The notes: generated by a model from the sequence alone, not told the origin. A DNA stretch of 64,000 nucleotides from Streptomyces macrolidinus (GCF_023887685.1 NZ_JAMWMR010000008.1:1-64000); one strand, 5' to 3'; shown: positions 27,960 through 37,358, counted from the stretch's first letter. A program made the numbers and translations.

Positions 27960-30316
27960 CGTGGCGTCCTCAGGTCGTGACGGTCGAGGAGTCGGGTCAC
28001 GTTCTCCTCCAGGGCTCTGGCGCGGGCCAGTAGCAGTGGGTCGGCGGTCGTCCGTAGCAGAGTGCGCGCCGAGCCCTGTCGACCGCGCCGCTCCAGCAGG
28101 CGTTCCGCGATGCGTTCTCGTTCGCGGGGCGGGAAGAAGGCGAAGGCCTGTCGGAGCGCGGGCAGACCGGTGAGGAAGTCGTCCTCGGGCAGTACCGAGA
28201 CGATGTCGTCCACCACGTCGACCAGGGACTCGTCGCCGCGCGTCACCTCTTCCCGGGCCAGCGCGAACAGTCCGGCCAGCCAGTCCCCGAGGGTGTCCGA
28301 AGGGGCGGAGGCGAGAGCCCGCGCGGTCGCCGCCGGATCGTCCGGGGTGCCGAGCGCCCAGCGCAGTCCGACGGCGGCACCCCGCAGATCCGCGGGGGCG
28401 CGGAGGTCCTGGCCGATACGGGTCGCGGCCTCGACGGCGGACTGCCGGGTGACCGACAGCAGTTCCGGCGCGTGCAGCAGGGCGTCCCGCGCGGCCATCA
28501 GCGCGCGCAGCCGTGCGAAGTCCACCCCGGAACCGCCGTGCGCCCCCTCCACCAGCCAGAACACACGCTCCACCGCACCCGACACCACGGTGCCCAGCAG
28601 CCGATCGCGGGCCACACCGAAGATCCGGTCATGGCGCCACAGGCCCAGCGCCGCCCCCAACACCTCGCCCACCGGCCCCAGTTCCGGTACCTGTCCCACC
28701 TGAGCCGCCAGGGTGGCCAGCAACTCCTCGCAGAGCGGGCCCACTCCGCACAGCACCGTGTCGAACAGCAGCCCGGCCAGTGGGCCTGCCTCCGTACCCG
28801 CCGCGCGCAGCCGTTCGCCGAGCGCCACCGACGCCGCCTCGTCCAACCGCGCCCCGTACGCACCGGCCTCGATGAGTGCGGCCTCGCGACCGCTCACCGA
28901 TCCGGGCTCCCAGCGTTCGGTGAACACCGGGTCGGCACCGTCGGCCGGGCCCGCGACCCGGGTGAAGCCTGGTATGCCCAACACCCGCAGTTGGTGAAGC
29001 GCCTGACTGATCGTAAGGTCGGCCGTCGAAGTGAGGTCCAGAGTCACCGGATCGTCGCCCACCCCCAGGCGGGCGAGTCGCTCCGTCACCTCGTGCACCA
29101 GCGGTGGCAGGGGCGTATCGGGGTGCAGCAGGCCCTCCGCCTCACCGGAGCACGCGGCGATCATCTCCACCACGACCGGATGGCTGCCCGCGTCAAGCGT
29201 GCCGCGCGTGGTCCACGGCAGCGGACGGTCCAGATCGTCGCTGATCAACGCACCGGCGAGGCCGTCGAGGACGTCCACCCGGGTCTCGCGGGGATGGCCG
29301 CGCAGCAGGGCCAGCCCCTGGGCCAGACCGCGCGCGGCGATCAGGTCGGCCGTGGACACCGGGATCCCGCGGGCCCGCAGCCGCTCGGCGATCGTGCGCA
29401 GCAGCCCCTGCGCCGCCGCTTGCGGTCCCGCTTCCCACAGGTGCTGGTAGTAGCCGGGCGAGGGCATACCGGAGCGGTATCCGGTGAAGGCGTCCAACTG
29501 CCGGAAGGAGTACGGGACCAGGAAGCTGCCGCCGAGCGCACCCTCGGGTGGCTGCGGCACCGACGGCCAGTCCGACGGGCCCTCCCGGCGCCACAGGGTG
29601 CGTAGGGCGGGCTGGTGGAAGCCGCCGGTCACCACCAGTACCGGGCGCCCCTCGGCGTGCGCCGCCGCGGCGCGCACCCAGGACGCCATGTACTCCTCGC
29701 GCACCCGGTCGCCCGGATCCGCCTCGGCGTCCCCGCGCACCAACGCGAAGTACGCGTCGAGGCGTTCGGCGATACCACCGGGTTCCGCGATGCCACCGGG
29801 TTCGGTGGTTGCCTCGGGTCCGGTGGTTCCCTCGGGTTCCTCGGGTTCGGTGACCTCGAACAACCCGTCCCACAGCGCGTCCACCGACTCCACGCCGAAG
29901 TGGTCGCACAGCCGCTCCGTCGCCTCCGCGTACCGGGCCTCGGCGTCGGCATAGCGGTTGGCGTACCGGTCGGCGCGTTCCGTGAACGCCGGATGCCAGG
30001 CCGGCAGGTCGATGAACCGCACCTCGGCACCGTGGGCGCGGCCCTCCCGCAAGGCGATCCACTCGGGGGAGTAGTCGCACAGCGGGGCCCACGAGGTGGC
30101 GACCCGGCTCTCGTCCCGGTAGTGACTGAACACGGCGATCGGCAGCCGGTGTCCGAGCAGCAGCTCGTCCAGCCGGTCGTTCATGTCCGCCGGGCCCTCC
30201 ACCAGGACGTACGCGGGCCGCAGCGTCTCGATGGTGCGCGCGACCAGACGGCCGCAGGCGGGCGAGTGGTGACGTACGCCGAGGAGGACGACGGACTCGG
30301 AGGCGACGGGAGACAT
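27956..30316 (-). CDS. DUF5682 protein, possible TraB/TIKI-like enzyme
   Basis: 786 residues from an ATG at 30316 (TGATG junction with MoxR). The N-terminus has LLGVRHHSPACGR (H16, H17) and, 23 residues later, YVLVEGPAD (E40). This His/Glu spacing and context resembles TraB/TIKI/ChaN-type putative metalloproteases, where the same pattern marks the active site; this comparison is by eye. A second HSPAFTE-like region near residue 110 and a low-complexity Glu/Pro/Thr stretch (about 185-205) follow; the rest is helical. DUF5682 is a recurrent member of MoxR-VWA-SWIM operons. The enzymatic idea is inference; family name is firm. Confidence 0.85.
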   Translation of the reverse strand: MSPVASESVVLLGVRHHSPACGRLVARTIETLRPAYVLVEGPADMNDRLDELLLGHRLPIAVFSHYRDESRVATSWAPLCDYSPEWIALREGRAHGAEVRFIDLPAWHPAFTERADRYANRYADAEARYAEATERLCDHFGVESVDALWDGLFEVTEPEEPEGTTGPEATTEPGGIAEPGGIAERLDAYFALVRGDAEADPGDRVREEYMASWVRAAAAHAEGRPVLVVTGGFHQPALRTLWRREGPSDWPSVPQPPEGALGGSFLVPYSFRQLDAFTGYRSGMPSPGYYQHLWEAGPQAAAQGLLRTIAERLRARGIPVSTADLIAARGLAQGLALLRGHPRETRVDVLDGLAGALISDDLDRPLPWTTRGTLDAGSHPVVVEMIAACSGEAEGLLHPDTPLPPLVHEVTERLARLGVGDDPVTLDLTSTADLTISQALHQLRVLGIPGFTRVAGPADGADPVFTERWEPGSVSGREAALIEAGAYGARLDEAASVALGERLRAAGTEAGPLAGLLFDTVLCGVGPLCEELLATLAAQVGQVPELGPVGEVLGAALGLWRHDRIFGVARDRLLGTVVSGAVERVFWLVEGAHGGSGVDFARLRALMAARDALLHAPELLSVTRQSAVEAATRIGQDLRAPADLRGAAVGLRWALGTPDDPAATARALASAPSDTLGDWLAGLFALAREEVTRGDESLVDVVDDIVSVLPEDDFLTGLPALRQAFAFFPPRERERIAERLLERRGRQGSARTLLRTTADPLLLARARALEENVTRLLDRHDLRTPR

Positions 30317-31431
30317 CAGTCGGCCAGCAGATGGCGCGCGTCGTGCAGGGCCCGCCACTGGGGTCCCGGTCGGCGCGCCACGTCCTGCTCCAGGAAGCGG
30401 CGCAGCCGGGCGAGATCCTCCGGGCTGTCCTTGGCGGCGGTCCCCGCGAGGCTCGCGACCACGTCGGCGGCGTCGCCCGGCTCCCCGCGCAGGAACCAGC
30501 CGCGCACCCCCACCGCGTGCGCGACGGACACCGCCTCGGCGGTGCTCATCACGGTGTTCATCCGCTCGTTCTGTCCCCCTCGCTGCCCCGATGCGCGCAG
30601 CTCGCGGAAGGTGCCGACCAGGACCTCCAACACGTCCCGGCGCGGCGCCGGTTCGACCCCGGACTGCCGCAGCAGCGCCGTGGCCTCGGCCTCGACCAGG
30701 GCAAGCTCGGTGTCGAAGTCGGGGATGGGGAAGACCGTCTCGAAGTTGAAGCGCCGTTTGAGCGCGGCGCTCATCTCGTTGACGCCCCGGTCACGGGTGT
30801 TGGCGGTGGCGATGACATTGAACCCCTGGCGGGCGAAGACCATGCCCTGCGGCCCGTCCAACTCGGGGACCGCGATGACCCGGTCGGACAGCAGGGACAG
30901 CAGACAGTCCTGCACCTCCAGCGGGCAGCGGGTGATCTCCTCGAAGCGCACGATCCGCCCCTCGGCCATCCCGCGCAGCATGGGCGCGGGCACCAGCGAG
31001 CGGGTGGAGGGCCCTTCGGAGACCAACAGGGCGTAGTTCCACCCGTACTTGATCTGGTCCTCGGTGGTGGCCGCGCCGCCCTGCACGGTGAGCGCGGAAC
31101 TGCCGCTGACGGCCGCCGCGATCAGCTCCGACAGCAGCGACTTGGCCGTGCCCGGCTCGCCCACGAGCATCAGGCCGCGATTGGTGGCCAGGGTCACCAG
31201 GGCCCGCTCCACCAGGGAGACGTTGCCGACGAACTTACGGCTGACACCGGCGTGTTCGTCACCGACGACGAAGCGGCGGGCGGCACGCAGACTGAGCTGC
31301 CAGCCCGGCGGCCGGGGGTCCTCGTCCGCCGCGCGCAGGGCGGCGAGTTCGTCGGCGTAACGGACCTCGGCGGGCGGGCGTTGCAGCAGTTCCTCACTGG
31401 CACCGGGTTCGGCTGCGGCGGGCGCGGTCAC
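30316..31431 (-). CDS. MoxR-family AAA+ ATPase
   Basis: 371 residues from a GTG at 31431 overlapping the DUF4132 stop. Walker A is GEPGTAKS (residues 91-98, K97); Walker B is IVRFEEITRCPLEVQ; sensor 1 and the arginine region are in FNVIATANTRDRGVNEMSAA and LKRRFNFETV. MoxR ATPases form hexamers and work with VWA partners to remodel or activate protein complexes. It drives the five-gene unit. All key ATPase residues are present. Confidence 0.94.
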   Translation of the reverse strand: MTAPAAAEPGASEELLQRPPAEVRYADELAALRAADEDPRPPGWQLSLRAARRFVVGDEHAGVSRKFVGNVSLVERALVTLATNRGLMLVGEPGTAKSLLSELIAAAVSGSSALTVQGGAATTEDQIKYGWNYALLVSEGPSTRSLVPAPMLRGMAEGRIVRFEEITRCPLEVQDCLLSLLSDRVIAVPELDGPQGMVFARQGFNVIATANTRDRGVNEMSAALKRRFNFETVFPIPDFDTELALVEAEATALLRQSGVEPAPRRDVLEVLVGTFRELRASGQRGGQNERMNTVMSTAEAVSVAHAVGVRGWFLRGEPGDAADVVASLAGTAAKDSPEDLARLRRFLEQDVARRPGPQWRALHDARHLLAD

Positions 31432-34400
31432 TTGGCGGTCACCTCGGTGAGATCGGCGAGCAGCTCGGAGGCCATGACCGGGTCGAGGTCACCGAGGCGC
31501 AGGGAGTACTGGCGGCTGTTCGGCCAGTAGTCGGCCGGGACGGTGTCGAGCCAGACGGTCTCGAAGGTCTGGTCGGGGAACATGTCGACCGCGCCGACGG
31601 CGATGCCTTCGTCCAGCGCGATGACGAGGTAGCGGTTCTCGTCGATCGGCCGGTGGAACCAGCGCTCCACGCCCGCGTCCTGCGGTTCGCCCCGCTGCCA
31701 GCCACGCTTGGTGAGGCCGAGCAGCTTGCCGACGGGCGCGGTGGCACCCTCGAACCGGGTCAGCCGATGCCCCGCGGCCTCCTCCTCGGTGAGCGTGAAC
31801 ACCAGGCGGCCGAGCTGCGGGAACGGCTGGAGGATCTCGTAGTCGGCGAACAGCTCCGACCAGGCGTCGAGTTCCTGGCCCAAGTGCAGCGCGTGCGCCA
31901 CGCGGACACTCGCCGTGTCGGGGATCTTCAGCTCGTCGTCGTCGACGTCGGCGAACGTACGGTCCTCCGCCACCCGGAACGCCGTCACCTCGCCGTCCAC
32001 CTCGCTGAGCCAGACCAGGCGGCGGACCAGATGCCACAGCAGCGGATGGGAGACGAACAGCTCCCGGAACTCGTCCATGCTCCACGTGCGTTGGGCCACC
32101 ATCGCCGCTTCGAGGCGGCGCACCTGGTCGGCGGCGATGGTGCGGACGTCCTTCTTCAGCGCGGCGAACCGCTTGCGCTCGGCCGGTGCCAGCTCCGGGT
32201 CGTCCTTGACGCCGGGGACGGGCAGGGCCTTGCGGCGCTTGCCGTTGTCGTCCAGGACATAGGGGCGCAACTGCTCGTCGAAGCCGACGGTGAAGCGGCG
32301 GGAGCCGTAGTCGATGACCGTGCTGCCGGCCGCGTCGAGACCGAGGTCGGGGACGAGACGGTCGCCCAACTGCTCGCTCGTGAGCCCCAGTTGCTCCGCG
32401 ACCTCGGTGATCTTCTCCTGGGCGCGGGCCTTGAGGGCCTTGAACGGCACCCGCTGGGCTATGCCGTGCAGATGCATCAGCGCCACGTCCGTACCGATCG
32501 TCGCGAGGACGTTCAGGCCCTCCACGGCGCGGTGGTGCGCCGCCTCGCCGGGCCAGGCGCGCACCAACGGGGTGAGACGGCGCACGGTCTCGTCATCACC
32601 GAGCCGACCGAGGGCGTACAGCGCCCAACTGTCCTTGGCGGGCATACCGACGAGCCGCCACTGCTCGAACACCCCCCAGGCGAACGCGGCGAGGGAGTCA
32701 CGGGTGCAGTGCGCGGTCACTACGTCCAGACCGGGGTAGAACTCGCCCGGCTTGGACAACGCCAGCATGGTGAGCACATGGCGTACCGCGTCGTCGGGCA
32801 GCGCACCGCCCTCTTCAAGGAGGATCTGCGGCAGCAGCGCGGGGACCGCCCAGGCATCGACGGTGGGCATACGGGCCGGAAGGGCGCTCTCCAGCGGGTC
32901 GCCGGCCAGCAGCTCCGCGACGATGTCGGACGCCTCCTGCCCGCATCCGGCGGCGGCCAGCAGCACCGCCTCGTCCCCATGGGCGGTCGCCAGGATCCGC
33001 AGCGCCCTCCCGGCACCGCGGCGCACCGCGCCGACCGGGCCCACCGCGTGCGGGACGAGGGCGGGGACGGCCGCCAGCCCGTGCCGCGACAGCCAGGCGC
33101 GGGCCGTGGCGTCCATGGACTTCAGACGCGCCAGCCAGTCGCACACCTGCCCGGCGACCTCGGTGTCCACATACGGCAGGAGCAGCGACCCCAGCGTGGC
33201 GGGGTGCCGGGGAGCCAGGCGCAGCAGCAGCGGGAGCGCGTCCACCCCGAACCTCGCCGCCACCGGCTTGAACACGTTCTCGCCGTCCCAGCAGTCCTTC
33301 GGATCGCAGGCGGTGAGCAGCGGACGTACGACCTCCTCGTCACCGACGACGAACAGCCGGACGTCCCGGATGTCCCTCAACGTCCCACCCTGCTGAAGCG
33401 ACTTGATCTCCTCGGCCCAGTCGTAGCCACTGCGCCACCTGCTGTACCAGGAGGTCGCGGTCGCCCAGGCCTCCTGCTCGCCCGGCTTCCAGATCACCTG
33501 CGGGGGCGCGGTCCCCGGCGCCACGTCCACGACGCGGGCCTTGCGGGTCTTGCGCTTCTTCGTCCACGGCGGGCTGACCAGCAGCGCGGGAAGCGACTCG
33601 GCCGGAGCCTCCGGCAGCCGGTCGGCGCGGGAGAGCAACGGCTCGACGAGGGCGGCGAGTTCGGCCGGAAGGCCGGGCAGGGCGGCCGTCGTCAGGTCGG
33701 GATGGGCCAGGACATGCGCGGCCAGCAACTGCTCGGCCGCCGCGGCGTACGGGGCGCCGCCGAGCACCGCCGCGCCCAGCAGCCGCAGGCCGCGGACGGG
33801 GTAGCGGCGCATCGCCTCCAGCAGATACGGACGGACGTGCTTGTCGTCGACACGGTCCAGCAGGATGCGGAAGGCGTCGTCCGTCGGCAACTCCACCAGG
33901 GCACCGGCCATGGCCTTGACCCGGTCGGAGCCGTAGACGTGGTCGATCGCCTCCTCCAGCAGGGGCGCACAGGCCTTGCCCACGCCCTCGGCGAGCGTGG
34001 CGACCAGCGGCAGCGTCCATGTGTGGGCGTGCAGGTCGACCTGGCCGCCGAAGCACTCGAGCTGCTCCGGGGAGTCGAGCGAACGCAGCAGCAGGATCCG
34101 GAGCGTCGGATCGTCCGGGACCGGGTGCGCGCAGACCTCGGCGACCCAGTCCCGCTCAGCGGGCACCAGACAGGACACGAGGATCCGGCGGCGCGCGCTG
34201 TCCCGGCACGGTGCCAGCGCGGCGACCGTCTCCCGGTAGGCGTCCTCGTCCGCCACCGACAACAGGGCACGCATCCGGTCGGCGAACGCGAGCGCCCAGT
34301 AGTGGTCCACAGGGTCACTCTGGGCCAGCGTCCCGAGCCAGGGATCCTCCCGCCGTCCCCCGTACTGCAGGTAGTGGGCCACGGTCTCGAAGTACTCCAC

Positions 34401-34802
34401 CACCGCCCGCGCCGCGAACGCCATACCGTGGGCGCGGACCCAGGCGTCCACGAAGATGCCGTCGGGAAGCTGGTAGTGCATCGTCAGATGCGCCAGGGCA
34501 GCCGCGCCCAGCGGATCGGGAGCACCGTTCAGATGCGCGCGGGTGGCGTCCACGATCCGCGGGTCGCTCTGCGGAGCGGAGAGCATCGCCTCGACCCAGC
34601 TCCGCTCCTCCTCCAGCCGCCCCGCCACCAGGCCCTCGGCCTCGACGTTCGGCCCGCTGACGTTCCGCCGGATCCCGCCCCGCCTCGGGTACACCAACTG
34701 CCGCCATGCGGCGGGCATCTCGAACGTGTCCTCGTCGGGGAACACCACGCCCTCGGACGCGTCCTGCACCGAGCCGTCACCGGCCGAATCCCAGCGTTCC
34801 AC
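31428..34802 (-). CDS. DUF4132 (MolR-like) protein
   Basis: 1124 residues from a GTG at 34802 with GGAGGAGGGG just upstream, the first gene of the minus-strand unit. The N-terminal two thirds are helical, with HEAT-like repeats (for example VPHAVGPVGAVRRGAGRALR). The last 270 residues contain the DUF4132 block: WSMDEFRELFVSHPLLWHLV, RRLVWLSEVDG, then IPDTASVRVAHALHLG and ILQPFPQLGRLVF. DUF4132 proteins are long scaffold-like proteins that commonly accompany MoxR/VWA genes. Function unknown; likely the large platform or sensor of the system. No membrane segment. Confidence 0.88.
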   Translation of the reverse strand: MERWDSAGDGSVQDASEGVVFPDEDTFEMPAAWRQLVYPRRGGIRRNVSGPNVEAEGLVAGRLEEERSWVEAMLSAPQSDPRIVDATRAHLNGAPDPLGAAALAHLTMHYQLPDGIFVDAWVRAHGMAFAARAVVEYFETVAHYLQYGGRREDPWLGTLAQSDPVDHYWALAFADRMRALLSVADEDAYRETVAALAPCRDSARRRILVSCLVPAERDWVAEVCAHPVPDDPTLRILLLRSLDSPEQLECFGGQVDLHAHTWTLPLVATLAEGVGKACAPLLEEAIDHVYGSDRVKAMAGALVELPTDDAFRILLDRVDDKHVRPYLLEAMRRYPVRGLRLLGAAVLGGAPYAAAAEQLLAAHVLAHPDLTTAALPGLPAELAALVEPLLSRADRLPEAPAESLPALLVSPPWTKKRKTRKARVVDVAPGTAPPQVIWKPGEQEAWATATSWYSRWRSGYDWAEEIKSLQQGGTLRDIRDVRLFVVGDEEVVRPLLTACDPKDCWDGENVFKPVAARFGVDALPLLLRLAPRHPATLGSLLLPYVDTEVAGQVCDWLARLKSMDATARAWLSRHGLAAVPALVPHAVGPVGAVRRGAGRALRILATAHGDEAVLLAAAGCGQEASDIVAELLAGDPLESALPARMPTVDAWAVPALLPQILLEEGGALPDDAVRHVLTMLALSKPGEFYPGLDVVTAHCTRDSLAAFAWGVFEQWRLVGMPAKDSWALYALGRLGDDETVRRLTPLVRAWPGEAAHHRAVEGLNVLATIGTDVALMHLHGIAQRVPFKALKARAQEKITEVAEQLGLTSEQLGDRLVPDLGLDAAGSTVIDYGSRRFTVGFDEQLRPYVLDDNGKRRKALPVPGVKDDPELAPAERKRFAALKKDVRTIAADQVRRLEAAMVAQRTWSMDEFRELFVSHPLLWHLVRRLVWLSEVDGEVTAFRVAEDRTFADVDDDELKIPDTASVRVAHALHLGQELDAWSELFADYEILQPFPQLGRLVFTLTEEEAAGHRLTRFEGATAPVGKLLGLTKRGWQRGEPQDAGVERWFHRPIDENRYLVIALDEGIAVGAVDMFPDQTFETVWLDTVPADYWPNSRQYSLRLGDLDPVMASELLADLTEVTAK

Positions 34803-34851
34803 AGCCCCTCCTCCGCCGACTCCGTGGCCGGATCGAACCCTTGAAGATCAG

Positions 34852-35115
34852 TTGGCTGTCACAGTAGACCGGCCCACTGACAACGCCTCCGCGCAGCCGA
34901 GGGAAGACGGCATCACTGCCTGGAAGGAGACGGGCGAGGGCAGCGCGCCCTGCGTCACATGCGGTGCCTCGGTCCCGGTCACCGAGTGGCAGCGGGACAC
35001 CAACTTCACGCTGCGTGACCGGTATCGCCGGGGTGTCAGGACGCGGCAGGTGTCGCGAGGTCCCCCCAGGTGGGATGGAACTCCACGATCCGCGCCTCGG
35101 CCGCGCCCGCGATGA
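34852..35115 (+). CDS. short CxxC ORF, doubtful
   Basis: An 87-residue frame from a TTG at 34852 lies between the DUF4132 start and the YciI stop. Before it runs into the YciI gene it has strong third-position GC bias (about 50 of 60 codons by eye) and a protein-like stretch with one CVTCG pair and NFTLRDRYRRG. It may be a small zinc protein or the start of a gene cut short by rearrangement. The overlap with YciI on the other strand means its last 25 residues are not natural. Kept at low confidence. Confidence 0.28.
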   Translation: MAVTVDRPTDNASAQPREDGITAWKETGEGSAPCVTCGASVPVTEWQRDTNFTLRDRYRRGVRTRQVSRGPPRWDGTPRSAPRPRPR

Positions 35116-35317
35116 CGAACGGATCGGACGCCACCGCGGCCTCGACCGCCTTGCGTGACCCTTCGGCGATGACCAGGCCCCCGGTACGCGGTTCCATGCG
35201 TCCGGCCAGGCGGACCAGTCCTTGTGCGAACAGCCCGTCCGGGTTCGTGTAGTGCTCGTCCTTGAGCTCGTCGATGGTCGCCAGCGGCGCACGGTACGTG
35301 AACGTGATGAGGAACAT
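35036..35317 (-). CDS. YciI-family protein
   Basis: 93 residues. The ATG at 35317 gives the usual MFLITFTYRAP start; a TTG 12 bases earlier is less likely. The ferredoxin-like YciI pattern is present (HYTNPDGLFAQGLVRLAGRM, SDPFVIAGAAEARIVEFHPT), although the family's catalytic-type His-Asp pair is only partly matched (the DELKDEHY region). YciI proteins are small dimeric enzymes or enzyme accessories, often near regulators. It is transcribed divergently from the LysR gene with a dyad between them and is the probable target of that regulator. Confidence 0.85.
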   Translation of the reverse strand: MFLITFTYRAPLATIDELKDEHYTNPDGLFAQGLVRLAGRMEPRTGGLVIAEGSRKAVEAAVASDPFVIAGAAEARIVEFHPTWGDLATPAAS

Positions 35318-35374
35318 GGACTCATCCAACAGACCCGCAGCCGGGTGTGGCCAAGACCCATGTGCGGCGACCCC

Positions 35375-35390
35375 ATAGGCTGATCCCTAT
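35375..35390. promoter_or_regulatory. dyad operator between YciI and LysR genes
   Basis: ATAGG at 35375-35379 and CCTAT at 35386-35390 form a perfect inverted repeat with a six-base centre, 20 bases before the LysR start. Its size and place fit a LysR-type recognition box for autoregulation and control of the divergent gene. AT-rich compared with the surroundings. Confidence 0.55.
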
Positions 35391-35410
35391 ATCCGCACGT
35401 GGAGGGCGCC

Positions 35411-36298
35411 GTGAGCCGTGCCGTGAACCGATTCCCGGAGATAGAACTCCGGCATCTGCGCTATGCCGCCGCGATCGCCGAGGCGGGCACCGTCACCGAG
35501 GCGGCCCGCCGCCTCCATATCGCGCAGCCGAGCCTCAGCCAGCAGCTCGCCGCGCTCGAACGCCGCGTCGGTACACGGCTGTTCGAGCGCACCCCGCAAG
35601 GCATGCGGCTCACCGCGGCCGGCCGCGTCCTGCTCGACAGCTTCGACCGGGCCGCCGACGAACTGCGCGCGGGCCTCGCACTGGCCCGTGAACAACCCCT
35701 GCCGACCCACGTGGGGCTGTGCCGCGGCGTGTCACGGTCCGTACTCGCCCGTGTCGAGGAGCTGGCCACCGCGGGGCGCCCGCTCGACCTCGCCTACGAG
35801 CCCGTCGACTCGCACCGCCAGGCCGAGTTGCTGCGCGCCGGACAACTGGACCTCGGTGTGCTGCGCCCTCCCGTCGACGCCAGTGGCCTGACCACATACG
35901 TCCTGAGCGACGAACCGCTGGGCATCGTGCTGGACCGACGGCACCCCCTCGCCGAACGCCCCACCCTCGCCTGGACCGACCTGACCGACCTGACCGACCT
36001 GCGACTGCTGTGGTTCTCCCGGAACCGCGCCCCCGGCTACGCCGCCGCCGTGCTCGCGCATCTGCACAGCCACGGCTGGACCCCCTCGATCACCGTGGAC
36101 GACCACGCCGGTCACACCCTGTTCCGACACGCCCTGCTCACCCACCCCGACCTGGTCGCCCTGCGCCCCCGCACGCCGGTCGCGGACGACAGCGACCTGG
36201 CATGGCGGGCCATCACCCCTGACCCGCCCCACGAAGTCCTGGCCCTGGCCACCCGCACGGGCACGCTGTGGGAGCGACTGCTACCGGCCCCGAATTGA
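35411..36298 (+). CDS. LysR-family transcriptional regulator
   Basis: 295 residues from the GTG at 35411, chosen because GGAGG lies six bases upstream; GTGs at 35399 and 35420 are alternatives. The N-terminal winged helix-turn-helix is clear (LRHLRYAAAIAEAGTVTEAA, RRLHIAQPSLSQQLAALE). A periplasmic-binding-like effector domain follows (ELLRAGQLDLGVLRPP). A nine-base unit is repeated three times at 35974-36000, giving TDLTDLTDL in the effector domain. It is likely to regulate the divergent YciI gene and itself. Confidence 0.93.
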   Translation: MSRAVNRFPEIELRHLRYAAAIAEAGTVTEAARRLHIAQPSLSQQLAALERRVGTRLFERTPQGMRLTAAGRVLLDSFDRAADELRAGLALAREQPLPTHVGLCRGVSRSVLARVEELATAGRPLDLAYEPVDSHRQAELLRAGQLDLGVLRPPVDASGLTTYVLSDEPLGIVLDRRHPLAERPTLAWTDLTDLTDLRLLWFSRNRAPGYAAAVLAHLHSHGWTPSITVDDHAGHTLFRHALLTHPDLVALRPRTPVADDSDLAWRAITPDPPHEVLALATRTGTLWERLLPAPN

Positions 36299-36346
36299 TG
36301 TGTGGTGAGGCGGGACCCGCGAGGCACCCGCCCGCCCCCAACTCCC

Positions 36347-37153
36347 TCACTCCTCCCGGGCCACGAGCACCTCCACCCCCTTGGCCTGCAGCGCGTCGAG
36401 TTCGGACGGCGGGATGCCCGCGTCCACGATGACGAGGTCGAAGGCCGTGACCGGGGCGAGCTGATAGAGCCCGCGACGCTGGAACTTGGTGTGGTCGACC
36501 AGCAGGACGGTGCGGTCGCAGGCCTCCATCAGCGCCCGTTTCACCGCCACGGTCTCCTGGGACTGGTGGTAGCAGTGGCCGCGGGTGATGGCGGTGGTCG
36601 AGGCGAACAGCGTGTCGGCGCGCAGGCCGCCCACGGCGTCGACGGTCCGTATGCCGAGGAACGCGTCGTAGGCGGGGTAGTACGCACCGCCCAACGAGAT
36701 CAGCTCGATCCCCGGGCTTCCGGCGAGGACCTGGATCACCGGGACGAAGTTGGAGATCACGGTCAACGGCGCGCGTTGCGAAAGCAGTCCGGCGAGGGCG
36801 AGCCCGGTGGTGCTGTCGTCCACGATGAGGGACTGGCCGGGCTTGACGAGGGACAGGGCGGCGCGGGCGAGCGCGCTCTTCTCGGCCGCCATGGCCTGGG
36901 TGCGATGCCGTATGTCACCGTGGAACGCGGTCGAGGGCTGGGCCGTCGCCCCACCCCGGACCTTCCTCAACCACCCTTTCCCCTGCAGGTAGTCGAGATC
37001 GCGGCGGATGGTCATCGGGGTCACGCCCAACTCGTCGGCGAGCCGGTCGATCCGGACGAAGCCTTCCTCCACCACGCGGCTCTTGATCCGCTCGCGTCTC
37101 TCGCGTGGTTGTCGGCCGCTCTGCCCGGTGGCCGGATCCTTGTCCTCCTCCAT
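36347..37153 (-). CDS. DeoR-family repressor of the sugar operon
   Basis: 268 residues from an ATG at 37153 with AGGGGG-type purines upstream; the upstream frame extension is shadow. A DeoR helix-turn-helix lies at residues about 18-70 (RIDRLADELGVTPMTIRRDL) and a DeoRC sugar-phosphate sensor domain follows (VKPGQSLIVDDSTTGLALAG, then a C-terminal DHTKFQRRGL). It is divergent from the ABC importer operon and almost certainly controls it, with a phosphorylated intermediate made by the FGGY kinases as inducer. A 6-base weak hairpin (36309-36332) separates it from the convergent LysR gene. Confidence 0.93.
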   Translation of the reverse strand: MEEDKDPATGQSGRQPRERRERIKSRVVEEGFVRIDRLADELGVTPMTIRRDLDYLQGKGWLRKVRGGATAQPSTAFHGDIRHRTQAMAAEKSALARAALSLVKPGQSLIVDDSTTGLALAGLLSQRAPLTVISNFVPVIQVLAGSPGIELISLGGAYYPAYDAFLGIRTVDAVGGLRADTLFASTTAITRGHCYHQSQETVAVKRALMEACDRTVLLVDHTKFQRRGLYQLAPVTAFDLVIVDAGIPPSELDALQAKGVEVLVAREE

Positions 37154-37176
37154 GGAGCCCCCTGTTGCCTGTGTGT

Positions 37177-37358
37177 GAACGGAACACGCGCGCCGGGCAG
37201 GCCTCCTCTTCCCGGCTGTCCCACCCCTCCTCATGACGACCGCGATACAGCTCGGTTTGTCCCACACTTCCCGCAGGAGCATGGCACACCGATGTTCACC
37301 CCTGCCAGGGGAGCGAACAACCGGGCTGATCGGACGAGCACGCCCTCGTGTTCAGTTC
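37177..37358. promoter_or_regulatory. divergent promoter region with GAACNGAAC repeats
   Basis: The 305-base gap between DeoR and the importer operon contains GAACGGAAC at 37177-37185 and, in the opposite orientation, GTTCAGTTC (GAACTGAAC) at 37350-37358. Each is a pair of GAAC units five bases apart, and an inverted GTTC...GAAC pair lies between them at 37295-37319. A TTGACA at 37369-37374 could be a -35 element for the importer, but its -10 is poor. DeoR proteins often bind short direct repeats, so these are the best operator candidates. Nothing else was seen in the gap. Confidence 0.5.

Noticed and set aside
31653..34844. Plus-strand open frame of 1063 codons opposite DUF4132
   Set aside because: Shadow frame with Arg/Gly/Gln/His bias; the minus strand carries the recognised domain and ribosome site.
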